Below are positions 7,991 through 15,556 of a stretch of 46,528 nt of DNA, piece by piece (position 1 is the first letter of the stretch; every line of letters begins with the position of its first letter). Under the pieces are notes generated by a model. It was not told where the DNA came from. It worked only from the letters and a program-made list of their open reading frames with translations, and did no database searches. Where the stretch lies: contig AZWL01000033.1 of NCBI GenBank assembly GCA_000514715.1, forward strand, positions 168 to 46,695. Reading direction: 5' to 3'. The stretch comes from Streptomyces sp. CNH099. Its GTDB lineage: Bacteria; Actinomycetota; Actinomycetes; Streptomycetales; Streptomycetaceae. A program made the position numbers and the translations under genes.

Positions 7991-9054
7991 CGGGCCACCT
8001 GCTTCGCGTCCCGCAGGGCGTCGGCCAGCGCCTCGAGCAGCGGCGCGTGGCCGGCGTAGCTCTGGTGGGCCTCGCTCTGCCAGGGGATCACCTGGCCGGC
8101 GGCGACCGCGGGCAGCCGGCGCCAGGTGGGCTTGGCCTCCCGCAGCCGGTCCGGCTGGAGGTTGCCGGTGCGCCCGTCGACCATGATGACGTCGGCCCGG
8201 TACCGGTCGACGGTCTCCCAGCTCGACTCCTCCCAGAAGCCGCTCTCGCCGGGGTTGTCGGGGGTGACGAACTCGACGCCGAGCTGCTTGTAGTAACGCA
8301 GGTCCCCGAAGTCCTCGGCGACGGCGGCGTAGAGCAGGTCCGCGCTGGCGGAGACGGCGAGGACCTTCAGGCCCCGGCGGTCCTCGGCGGTCTTGGCCAG
8401 CGTCTGCGACGCCTTCTCGAAGCGGGACTTGGCCCGTACGACCTTGTCGGCACCCAGGTCGGCGCCGAGCGAGGCGGCGAGTTCGGCGTACCGCTCGATG
8501 GCCTTCCTGAGGGAGGTGCCGGAGGTGCGGATGCCGACGGCGGGGGCGAGGGAGGTGATCTCCTCGGTGCTCTCCTCCGGCAGGTACCACAGCACCGGCG
8601 GCTCCTGCATGTTGGTGACCAGCAACTCCGGCCGCAGCGAGGCGTACTTCTCGACGTTGAACTGGCCGTAGGTGTTGCCGATGACGGTCAGCCCGTCCAC
8701 GTCCAGGTCGCCGGCCTGCACGTCGGGCTCGCCGTTGGAGAGCGTCGTCGGGCCGAACACGCCGGTGCACTCGATGCCGAAGTCGTGCAGGGCGGCGGCG
8801 GAGGCGACGTAGCCGACGATGCGCTCGGGGGTGCGGTCGGCCCTGGCGACCTTGCCGCGGTCGTCCTTGAAGCGCCAGGCGCCGTCCGCGCCGCCGGAGC
8901 CCCGGTCCCCGGAGCCCGCGTCCCCGGAGGCGGAGTCGCCGCAGGCGGCGAGGGCGGCGCCGAGGCCGAGCGCGCCGCCGGCGGCGAGCAGACCGCGGCG
9001 CGAGGGACGGGCGACGGCAGGGCGTGGCCGGAAACGGCTGTCGCGAATCAACAT
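7987..9054 (-). CDS. Iron-siderophore ABC transporter substrate-binding lipoprotein
   Basis: A 355-residue periplasmic-binding-protein-type lipoprotein of the FepB/FhuD class. The N-terminus has a twin-arginine-like SRRGLLAAGG at residues 18-27 and a lipobox LAAC with Cys-38, so it is predicted to be exported and lipid-anchored. Two lobes follow (PERIVGYVASAAALHDFGIEC; LRPELLVTNMQEPPVLWYL; RYRADVIMVDGRTGN). No permease or ATPase genes are adjacent, so it must use components encoded elsewhere. An iron box lies directly against the ATG, leaving no room for a ribosome binding site. This suggests a leaderless mRNA repressed by an IdeR/DmdR-type protein. The gene overlaps the SIP gene by 4 bp. Confidence 0.93.
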   Translation of the reverse strand: MLIRDSRFRPRPAVARPSRRGLLAAGGALGLGAALAACGDSASGDAGSGDRGSGGADGAWRFKDDRGKVARADRTPERIVGYVASAAALHDFGIECTGVFGPTTLSNGEPDVQAGDLDVDGLTVIGNTYGQFNVEKYASLRPELLVTNMQEPPVLWYLPEESTEEITSLAPAVGIRTSGTSLRKAIERYAELAASLGADLGADKVVRAKSRFEKASQTLAKTAEDRRGLKVLAVSASADLLYAAVAEDFGDLRYYKQLGVEFVTPDNPGESGFWEESSWETVDRYRADVIMVDGRTGNLQPDRLREAKPTWRRLPAVAAGQVIPWQSEAHQSYAGHAPLLEALADALRDAKQVAR

Positions 9055-9073
9055 GAAGGTTAGGCTAACCTAA
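9055..9073 (-). promoter_or_regulatory. Iron box (IdeR/DmdR-type operator) overlapping the predicted -10
   Basis: The 19 bp GAAGGTTAGGCTAACCTAA match the IdeR/DmdR/DtxR-family consensus TTAGGTTAGGCTAACCTAA at 17 positions, with a perfect AGGTTAG-G-CTAACCT core. The site ends immediately before the lipoprotein ATG at 9054. Read on the minus strand, TAGCCT (9062-9067) lies 7 nt from the ATG, fitting a -10 element for a leaderless transcript. Fe(II)-repressor binding would block it. Confidence 0.85.
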
Positions 9074-9079
9074 CTGTCG

Positions 9080-9099
9080 CGGGCCGGGGGAGCGGCCCG
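9080..9099 (-). terminator. Hairpin downstream of the Fsr-like MFS gene
   Basis: CGGGCCG (9080-9086) pairs with CGGCCCG (9093-9099) around a 6-nt loop. It lies between the stop of the minus-strand MFS gene at 9151 and the iron-regulated promoter, where a terminator would insulate the siderophore operon. Confidence 0.45.
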
Positions 9100-9150
9100 G
9101 CCCGTGGCATCGTCCCCGTGCCCGCCGGCCGGCCGCCGGGAGACGGCAGT

Positions 9151-10335
9151 TCACCGGTGCGGCGACCCTCCGGGCTCGCGCAGCGGCCCCAGCAGCACGA
9201 GCCCCACCGCGGGCAGCGCGATCAGCGGCGTGAGCGCCACGGTCAGCGAAGTCGCGTCCGCGAGCGCGCCGATGAGCGGCCCCGCCAGCCCGCCCGCGCT
9301 GACCGCCAGGCCCAGGGTGACCCCGCCGGCGGTGCCGACGTGCCGGGGCAGGTAGTCCTGGCCGAGCGTGAGGTGCAGCGAGAACGGGACGTACAGGCCC
9401 GCGGAGGTGAGGGCCACGAAGAGGAAGAGCGGCGGGCCCGGCACGAACACCACCCCGGCGACCGCCGGGCCGCTCAGCGCGTACGACCACCGCACCACCG
9501 GCAGGCGCCCGAACCGGGACGCCAGCCGCCCGCCCGCCACCGTCCCCGCCGCACCGCCCAGATACAGCACGAACAGCGCCGCCGTGCCCGCCGCGGTGCC
9601 GCCGGGCGTGCGCCCGGCCACGTACAGCGGGACGAAGGCGCTCAGCCCCACGAACACCACCGACCGGCACACCACCGCCCCGGTCAGCCGCGCGAACGAC
9701 GCCCAGTCGTCCCGCCCGCTGGGCGCGCCGCCGCCCGCGTCCCCCGCGTCCCCGGCCGGGGTGTCCGGCGCGTACGGGCGCAGCGAACGCAGCGCCGCCG
9801 CGCACAGCCCCGCCCCCGCCAGCGCCGGCAGCACCAGCAGCGGCGAGGCCCGCAGTCCGCCGGTCGCGGCGACGGCGGCCACCAGCGGGGGAGCGGTGGC
9901 GAAGCCGAGGTTGCCGCCGAGGGAGAACCAGCCCATCGCGGTGTGGCTGCCGGCGCTAGCCCGCCGCGCCACCCGCGCGGCCTCCGGATGGTAGGCGGCG
10001 ACCCCGGCGCCCGACAGCGCGACCGCCGCGAGCGTCAGGGCGTACGAGCCGCAGACCCCGGCCAGCGCCACGCCCGCACCGGCCGTCAGCGTGCTGACGG
10101 GCAGCAGCCACGGCACCGGCCGCCGGTCGGTCAGCACCCCGAACAGCGGCTGCACCACCGAGGACAGCAGCGAGGCCGCCAGCACGACGCCGGACGCCGC
10201 GGCGTACGAGTACGCCCGCTCGGCGACGAAGAAGGGCACCAGCGCCGCCACCGCCCCCTGGTAGACGTCCACGCAGGCGTGGCCCGCGGACAGCAGCGGC
10301 AGGGGCCGGAAGCGGGCGGCGCGGGATTCGGTCAC
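9151..10335 (-). CDS. MFS transporter, fosmidomycin-resistance (Fsr)-like
   Basis: A 394-residue 12-TM major facilitator. The opening LLSAGHACVDVYQGAVAALVPFF resembles the Fsr subgroup, which has the usual GH..D...GA.PAL.P motif in TM1. Other marks are VVQPLFGVLTDRR (motif A-like), GVAAYHPEAARVA and MGWFSLGGNLGFATAPPLV, again typical of Fsr-like exporters. The likely role is efflux of a small polar compound; fosmidomycin itself is only the family namesake. I take GTG at 10335 as the start. A run of G's directly abuts it and the helix pattern begins there, although the frame is open further upstream. It is divergent from an AraC regulator 54 bp away, its probable controller. A hairpin follows the stop. 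Confidence 0.88.
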   Translation of the reverse strand: MTESRAARFRPLPLLSAGHACVDVYQGAVAALVPFFVAERAYSYAAASGVVLAASLLSSVVQPLFGVLTDRRPVPWLLPVSTLTAGAGVALAGVCGSYALTLAAVALSGAGVAAYHPEAARVARRASAGSHTAMGWFSLGGNLGFATAPPLVAAVAATGGLRASPLLVLPALAGAGLCAAALRSLRPYAPDTPAGDAGDAGGGAPSGRDDWASFARLTGAVVCRSVVFVGLSAFVPLYVAGRTPGGTAAGTAALFVLYLGGAAGTVAGGRLASRFGRLPVVRWSYALSGPAVAGVVFVPGPPLFLFVALTSAGLYVPFSLHLTLGQDYLPRHVGTAGGVTLGLAVSAGGLAGPLIGALADATSLTVALTPLIALPAVGLVLLGPLREPGGSPHR

Positions 10336-10375
10336 CCCCCGATCGTCACGGCGCGGACCCCTGGCGAACTTCCGA

Positions 10376-10381
10376 TAAAAT
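10376..10381 (+). promoter_or_regulatory. Predicted -10 element of a leaderless AraC transcript
   Basis: TAAAAT lies 8 nt before the ATG at 10390. No purine-rich ribosome binding site lies between them, so transcription probably begins at or beside the start codon. No clear -35 is visible. Confidence 0.5.
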
Positions 10382-10389
10382 GCCAATCC

Positions 10390-11184
10390 ATGCCGGATAT
10401 CCGCCACGCCCCCGCGGCGCCCACGCGGGCCAGGACCCTCGCCGCGGGCGAGCGCATCGACGCGCACCGGCACGACGACCACCAGCTCGTCTACGCCGGC
10501 TCCGGCGCGCTCGCCGTCACCACCGACGCCGGCACCTGGTTCGCACCCGGCACCCGCGCGCTGTGGGTGCCCGCGGGCTGCGTCCACGCCCACCGCGCGT
10601 ACGGCCGCCTCGACCTGCACCTCGTCGGGCTGCCCGCGGACACGGACCCGCCCGGGAACCCGCTCGGGCTCGACGCGCCCGGCGTCCTGGCCGTCAGCCC
10701 GCTGCTGCGCGAGCTGATCCTCGCCTGCACCCGCGACCCGCACGACGACCGCCCCGAGCGGCGGCGGCTGCGCGCCGTACTGCTGGACCAGCTGCGCGCC
10801 GCCGCGGCCGCCTCCGCCGCCGAGCGGCCGGGCTCCGCCGCCGAGCGGCAGCCCGTGCCCCTGCCCGCGCCCGCCGACCCGCGGCTCGCCGCCGTGTGCG
10901 ACCTGCTGCACGCCGACCCCGCGGACCAGCGCACCCTCGCCGCCCTGGGCCGGACCGCCGGCGCGGGGGAGCGGACGCTCAGCCGGCTCTTCCGCCGCGA
11001 GACCGGCATGACGTTCCCGCAGTGGCGCACGCAGCTGCGCCTGTACCACGCGCTGCGGCTGCTCGCCGACGACGTGCCGGTGACGGCCGTCGCGCACCGC
11101 TGCGGCTGGTCCTCGGCGAGCGCCTTCATCGACGTCTACCGCCGCGCCTACGGCACCACCCCGGGCGGCGACCGCCGCGGCTGA
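10390..11184 (+). CDS. AraC family transcriptional regulator with cupin sensor domain
   Basis: A 264-residue regulator. Residues 1-95 form a cupin-type sensor (ERIDAHRHDDHQLVYAGSGALAV, then WVPAGCVHAHRAYG). Residues about 160-260 form the paired AraC helix-turn-helix domain (TLAALGRTAGAGERTLSRLF, then TAVAHRCGWSSASAFIDVYRRAYGTTP). An Ala/Glu/Arg linker contains a tandem 21-bp duplication encoding SAAERPG/SAAERQP (10813-10849). The start ATG at 10390 has TAAAAT 8 nt upstream and no ribosome binding site, pointing to a leaderless mRNA. The divergent Fsr-like pump is the likely target, and the cupin probably senses the exported compound. The reading frame is open far upstream but those residues are not AraC-like. 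Confidence 0.92.
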   Translation: MPDIRHAPAAPTRARTLAAGERIDAHRHDDHQLVYAGSGALAVTTDAGTWFAPGTRALWVPAGCVHAHRAYGRLDLHLVGLPADTDPPGNPLGLDAPGVLAVSPLLRELILACTRDPHDDRPERRRLRAVLLDQLRAAAAASAAERPGSAAERQPVPLPAPADPRLAAVCDLLHADPADQRTLAALGRTAGAGERTLSRLFRRETGMTFPQWRTQLRLYHALRLLADDVPVTAVAHRCGWSSASAFIDVYRRAYGTTPGGDRRG

Positions 11185-11211
11185 GCCCCCGCGACCGCCC
11201 CGACGCGGCGG

Positions 11212-11991
11212 TCAGGGCCGCGCCAGCCGCTCGATCCGGGCGGCCACCGCGGCCGCGTGCGCGCGCACCCGCGCCCGCAGCTCCGCGCTCCACGTCTCCT
11301 CCGCGTACCGGCTGCCGAGATACAGCCGCCGCGCGTGCTCCAGCACCGGCCGGTGCTCCGGCGGCAGCCGGTCGAGCGCCCACGCCGCGGCGGCGTCCTT
11401 GGGGCGGATCTCGCCGGTGGCCAGCGTGCACCAGATCCGCGCCAGGGTGAGCAGGACGTTGCGGGTGTCGTCGTCCAGCTCCGCGAGCAGGCCCGGGACG
11501 GCGGCCGTGGCGGCGCGGACCACGTCCCCGTGCGGCACCGGGTCCAGCACCCGCGCGGGCGGCGGGCCGGCGAGGGCGTGGTCCCCGGCCCGCACCGTCG
11601 TCAGCACGATCGCCAGGTCCGCCATGACCTGTGGCAGCGGCGGCCCGCCCGCCTCGAACTCCGCGCGCAGCCACTCCCCGTAGAGGAAGTCGACGGTCGG
11701 CGGGTACCGCCAGGGCCGCACTTCGGACTCGACGACCACCGTCAGCTCGACCGGGCGCAGCCCGCCGGTGAAGCCGGAGGCCGCCAGCAGCCCGTCGAGG
11801 AGCGCCCGCCGCTCGGCGTCGGTCAGCGACCTGCGGGCGACGACGAGGAGGTCGACGTCGCTCGCCGGGCGGAGCCCGCCGAGGACGGCGGAGCCGTGCA
11901 GGTAGGCGCCGACGACCTGGGCGCCCAGCACGTCGTCGACCAGCGTCATGACCTCGCGTACCTGATCGTCCACCGGACCAGTGTCGGCCAC
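11212..11991 (-). CDS. Aminoglycoside nucleotidyltransferase, AadA / ANT(3'')-like
   Basis: A 259-residue protein closely resembling the AadA streptomycin/spectinomycin adenylyltransferases in length and order of motifs. LHGSAVLGGLRPASDVDLLV at residues 31-50 has the nucleotidyltransferase Gly-Ser and the two metal-binding Asp (45, 47). VELTVVVE places a Glu at 82, in the position of the AadA catalytic base. WRYPPTVDFLYGEWLR has Trp-107 and DTRNVLLTLARIW has Asp-175, matching residues linked to streptomycin binding in AadA. The C-terminal helical domain has PKDAAAAWALDRLP as in AadA. GTG at 11991 is the only start in the frame and has no good ribosome binding site. It lies about 95 bp downstream of a LacI-like site. 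The actual substrate is unproven. Confidence 0.88.
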   Translation of the reverse strand: MADTGPVDDQVREVMTLVDDVLGAQVVGAYLHGSAVLGGLRPASDVDLLVVARRSLTDAERRALLDGLLAASGFTGGLRPVELTVVVESEVRPWRYPPTVDFLYGEWLRAEFEAGGPPLPQVMADLAIVLTTVRAGDHALAGPPPARVLDPVPHGDVVRAATAAVPGLLAELDDDTRNVLLTLARIWCTLATGEIRPKDAAAAWALDRLPPEHRPVLEHARRLYLGSRYAEETWSAELRARVRAHAAAVAARIERLARP

Positions 11992-12084
11992 GGGGAGCCG
12001 GCGCCGCGGCCCGGGTGATCCCGATGCTGTCCGGCAGACCTCCGGTAGGCCCGCGGGCCGTCGCGCGCGCCGCCCCGGGCGCTA

Positions 12085-12100
12085 CTGAATGGTTTCAATC
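12085..12100. promoter_or_regulatory. LacI-like operator copy downstream of the rhamnosidase gene
   Basis: CTGAATGGTTTCAATC contains TGAATGGTTTCA, which matches the operator upstream of the rhamnosidase gene (TGAATCGTTTCA) at 11 of 12 positions. It lies 8 bp past the rhamnosidase stop and about 95 bp upstream of the aadA-like start. Confidence 0.5.
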
Positions 12101-12107
12101 CGTCGGG

Positions 12108-15100
12108 TCACGGCCTCCCGGTGAACGTCCACGACCCGTGCGGCACCCGGTACACCGCGAAGCCGGGCTCGGCCCGTACGAACTCCGCGCCCCGCGGCTC
12201 CCGTACGTCCGCCGGCGAACCGCTCGGCACGTGCACCTCCGCCGCCGACCCCACCGGAACGCGCACCGACAGCCGCACCGTCCCCTCGATCGCCGACCAC
12301 GACACGGCCGCCGGCCCGCGCACCGTGCGGAGCTCGGTACGCGCCCAGTCGACGCCGGCGCGGGCGTCCGGGCGCACGCTGAAGGTGCGGTACCCGGCGT
12401 CGCCCGGCCGCAGGCCCGCCACGTTCTCGTACAGCCACTGCACCACCGTGCCCTGGAAGTAGTGGTCCCGGGAGCGCGAGTCGAGCTGCCACATCTCCCA
12501 CATGGTGTCGGCGCCGTTGTCGAACCAGTACCCCCAGCTCGGGTACGTGCGCTGGGTCGCGATCGCGTGGGCGACGTCGCCGTGGCCCTGGGCGCTCAGC
12601 GCGCGCAGCAGCACGCTGGTGCCCAGCGCGCCGGTGTTGAGGTGGCTGCCGCGCTCCTCGATGTCCGCGAGGAGGGACGCGGTGACGCTCGCCCGCGCCC
12701 CGGGCGGCACCAGGCCGAAGGCCAGCGGGACGCAGTTGCTCGTCTGCCGGTACCCCGGGTCCTTCGCCGTGCGGTAGTGGCCCTCGGGTCCGAGGAACTC
12801 GGCGTTCAGCGCGTCCCTGAGGGCGCCGGCGGCGGCGAGGTAGCGGTCCCGGGTGCCGTCGTCGCCCGTCAGCGCGGCCATCGCCGCGGTGTCGGTGAGC
12901 GCCCGGTGCAGGTACGAGGTGGCGGTCAGCCGGGTGTCCTCGGGCGGGTTGCCGCCGTAGCCGGGCGGCAGGTAGTCGCCGAGCGCGGTCACGGCCAGGC
13001 CGTCGACGAGCCGGTCCAGCTCCCAGTCCAGATAGCGGGTCAGCGCCGGCAGGTGGTCGTGGACCACCCGCTCGTCGCCGTACACCCGGTACATCTCCCG
13101 CACCAGGAACGGGTAGACCGTCGTCCACTCCGGCGAGGGCCCGAGGTCGCCGTAGCCCCAGCCGCCGCTCGGCACGATCACCGGCAGCTGCCCCGCGGCG
13201 TTCTGGCTGTCGCGGATGTCGTCCAGCCACTTGCCGAGCATCCGGTGCATGCCCAGCGCGTACGTCATCACGGGCGCGCCGACCTGCGCGTCGCCGGTCC
13301 AGCCGTTCTTCTCGTACATCGGGGTGTCGGTGGGGATGCCGTGCAGGTTGTTGCGCACGGTGCGGCGCATGGCGCGCTCCAGCCGCTCGTAGAACGGCTC
13401 GGAGCAGCGGAACGTCCCGGTGTCCTCGACCGGGGTGTGCACGACCCGGCCGAGCACGTCGCCGGGTTCCGGCTCGGCGGGCAGGCCCGTCACCTGCACG
13501 TAACGGAACCCCTTGTACGAGAACTTCGGCTCCCACACCTCCGCGGACCCGCCGCCGGCGCAGACGTACTCGTCGGTCTGGAAGCGGCCCGGCACATGGC
13601 CGGTCTCGGCGTGCACGCTGCCGTCGGACTTGAGCTTCTCCCCGTGCACGAGCCGCACGACGGTGCCCGCCGGGGCCCGCACCGTCAGCCGCGTCCAGCC
13701 GGCCAGGGTGCGGCCCATGTCGGCGATCCAGCCGTCGCCGTGGGCGGTCACGGCGACGGGCCGGACGGTGTCGACGACCTGGATCGCGTCGTGGGGCTGG
13801 GCACGCAGGGTGCCCCGCGGCGGCTCCCGGCGGCCGGCGGCCGCCCAGGAGGCGTCGTCGAAGCCGGGCTCGGTCCAGCCCGCGGGGTGCTCGCGGGCGT
13901 CGTAGGTCTCGCCGGCGTAGAGGCAGTCGGAGCGGGTGGGGCCCTCGGCCAGGCGCCAGCGGCCGTCGGTGGCGACGGTGGTGCGGGCGCCGCCGGGGTG
14001 CTCGATCTCCAGCTGCGCCAGGAGGCGGGGCTCGCCGTGCCACGGCGGGGTGTGCCAGTTCCAGACGTTGGGCGTGGTCATGCCGTAGAAGCCGCGGCCG
14101 AGGGTGACGCCGATGGCGTTGGCGCCGCGGGCGACGAGGTCGGTGACGTCGTGCACGGCGTACAGCACGGTCTCGTCGTAGTCGGTGAAGCCCGGGTCGA
14201 GGACCTGGCGGCCGACGCGGCGGCCGTTGATCTCGGCGTCGTAGTAGGCGAGGCCGCTGAGGTACAGCCGGGCGCGCCGCACCGGCCGGCGGACGGTGAA
14301 CTCGCGGCGCAGCAGCGGCGCGGGCCGCACCTGGGCGGGCACCTGCGCGCCGCTGCCCCAGGGGCCCTCGCCGTACGGCGCGAGCACCGTGGCCCGGTCC
14401 CACGCGCCGTCGTCGAAGCCGGGCCGCTGCCAGCCGTCCTGCTCCCGGTCCGCGCACCGCCAGCCGGGCCCGGTGAGCAGCTCGGTGACGCCGTCGCCGG
14501 TGTGCACCAGCAGGCGGACGAGCAGACCGCCGGGGTTCACCGAGGCACCGCCGCGGTTGGTGGCGCGGACGGCGACGACCACCCGCCCGCCCGCGGCGCG
14601 TACCGCGTCGGTGACGTCGGCCAGCCGGGCGGTGCGCCAGCCGTCGGTCTGCTGCGGGGCGTGCAGCACCTCGGCGCCCCCGAGGTGGAGGGTGAAGTCG
14701 TCGTCGGCGGTGGCTACGAGCTGCGCGGTCGACACCTCGGCCCCGGCGGGCAGTTCGAGCGCGGCGCGGAACCAGACGGGGCCGGCCGGGGCGTGCTGCG
14801 GGGTGGCGCCGGGCGACCAGATCCAGGACGCGCCCGCGAAGCCGGGCGGCTCGGGCGCGGCGTCGGCGCCGATCCAGTGGCCGCGCCATCCGTCGCGCGG
14901 CAGCGCGGTCTCCCACCAGCTCCAGCGGCTCCAGGCCGACCGCCGCCCGTCGGCGTCCCAGACCCGCACCCGCCAGTGGTAGCGGGTACGGGGCTGCAGC
15001 GCGGGCCCGCCGTAGGGCACGCCGACGGTCCGGTCCGAGGCGACGCGCCCGGAGTCCCACACCGCGGCCCCGTGCCCGGCCGGGTCCAGCGAGACCCGGA

Positions 15101-15386
15101 CCTGGTACGCGCTCTGCCGCGCGCCGCTGCCGGGCGCGGACAGCTCCCAGCCGAGCCGCGGCTCGGCGACGTCGGTGCCGAGCAGGGCGGGCGCGTACTC
15201 GACGGTGGTGCGCTCGACGCGCAGCCCCGCTCCGCCGCCGTGCCTGTCGTCCCCGCCGGCCGCCGCCGCGGGGACGGCGCCTTGGCCGAGGCCGATGACG
15301 CCGGCACCCGCGCCGGCGGCGGAGGTGCGCAGAAAGGCCCGCCGGTTCCATGCGCTTCCGTTGTTCGTCTCGCGCTCGTGGCTCAT
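12108..15386 (-). CDS. Alpha-L-rhamnosidase, GH78, Tat-exported
   Basis: A 1,092-residue secreted glycoside hydrolase that should release terminal alpha-L-rhamnose from plant glycosides or rhamnose-rich polysaccharides. The N-terminus NRRAFLRTSAAGAGAGVIG is a Tat signal ending near AAAA (about residues 38-43). Beta-sandwich domains follow (PRLGWELSAPGSGARQSAYQVRV; LYLSGLAYYDAEINGRRVG; WNWHTPPWHGEPRLL). The (alpha/alpha)6 catalytic barrel has NGWTGDAQ near residue 695, the family's general-acid Asp position, and TMWEMW near 962, the base Glu position. The C-terminal beta domain ends TFTGRP. ATG at 15386 has AAGGGA 8 nt upstream. A LacI-like operator lies 40 bp upstream and a second copy just past the stop. 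No transporter or LacI gene is adjacent. Confidence 0.94.
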   Translation of the reverse strand: MSHERETNNGSAWNRRAFLRTSAAGAGAGVIGLGQGAVPAAAAGGDDRHGGGAGLRVERTTVEYAPALLGTDVAEPRLGWELSAPGSGARQSAYQVRVSLDPAGHGAAVWDSGRVASDRTVGVPYGGPALQPRTRYHWRVRVWDADGRRSAWSRWSWWETALPRDGWRGHWIGADAAPEPPGFAGASWIWSPGATPQHAPAGPVWFRAALELPAGAEVSTAQLVATADDDFTLHLGGAEVLHAPQQTDGWRTARLADVTDAVRAAGGRVVVAVRATNRGGASVNPGGLLVRLLVHTGDGVTELLTGPGWRCADREQDGWQRPGFDDGAWDRATVLAPYGEGPWGSGAQVPAQVRPAPLLRREFTVRRPVRRARLYLSGLAYYDAEINGRRVGRQVLDPGFTDYDETVLYAVHDVTDLVARGANAIGVTLGRGFYGMTTPNVWNWHTPPWHGEPRLLAQLEIEHPGGARTTVATDGRWRLAEGPTRSDCLYAGETYDAREHPAGWTEPGFDDASWAAAGRREPPRGTLRAQPHDAIQVVDTVRPVAVTAHGDGWIADMGRTLAGWTRLTVRAPAGTVVRLVHGEKLKSDGSVHAETGHVPGRFQTDEYVCAGGGSAEVWEPKFSYKGFRYVQVTGLPAEPEPGDVLGRVVHTPVEDTGTFRCSEPFYERLERAMRRTVRNNLHGIPTDTPMYEKNGWTGDAQVGAPVMTYALGMHRMLGKWLDDIRDSQNAAGQLPVIVPSGGWGYGDLGPSPEWTTVYPFLVREMYRVYGDERVVHDHLPALTRYLDWELDRLVDGLAVTALGDYLPPGYGGNPPEDTRLTATSYLHRALTDTAAMAALTGDDGTRDRYLAAAGALRDALNAEFLGPEGHYRTAKDPGYRQTSNCVPLAFGLVPPGARASVTASLLADIEERGSHLNTGALGTSVLLRALSAQGHGDVAHAIATQRTYPSWGYWFDNGADTMWEMWQLDSRSRDHYFQGTVVQWLYENVAGLRPGDAGYRTFSVRPDARAGVDWARTELRTVRGPAAVSWSAIEGTVRLSVRVPVGSAAEVHVPSGSPADVREPRGAEFVRAEPGFAVYRVPHGSWTFTGRP

Positions 15387-15425
15387 CGCACGTCCCTTGG
15401 TCGAGGATGGCGTGTCCGAACTGAA

Positions 15426-15439
15426 TTGAATCGTTTCAA
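15426..15439. promoter_or_regulatory. LacI-family-like operator upstream of the rhamnosidase gene
   Basis: TTGAATCGTTTCAA has palindromic TTGAA/TTCAA arms around a central CG, the usual form of LacI/GalR-family operators. It sits 40 bp before the rhamnosidase ATG, in the 170-bp divergent region shared with the DHA2 pump. No LacI gene is in the window, so the regulator would act in trans. Confidence 0.65.
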
Positions 15440-15556
15440 CTCACTTCTCGAAAATCCTAGATCGGCGGAGCCCGACGGCTCAAGGGTCGTGCAACGACCC
15501 GTGGACCGCACACAATTCCGTTGCCCGCCGCCCCGGCCGGCGGGAGGATGGCCGCC

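Noticed and set aside
9118..10389. A long N-terminal extension of the AraC regulator
   Set aside because: The frame is open but antisense to the MFS gene and contains no regulator-like sequence; ATG at 10390 begins the cupin domain.
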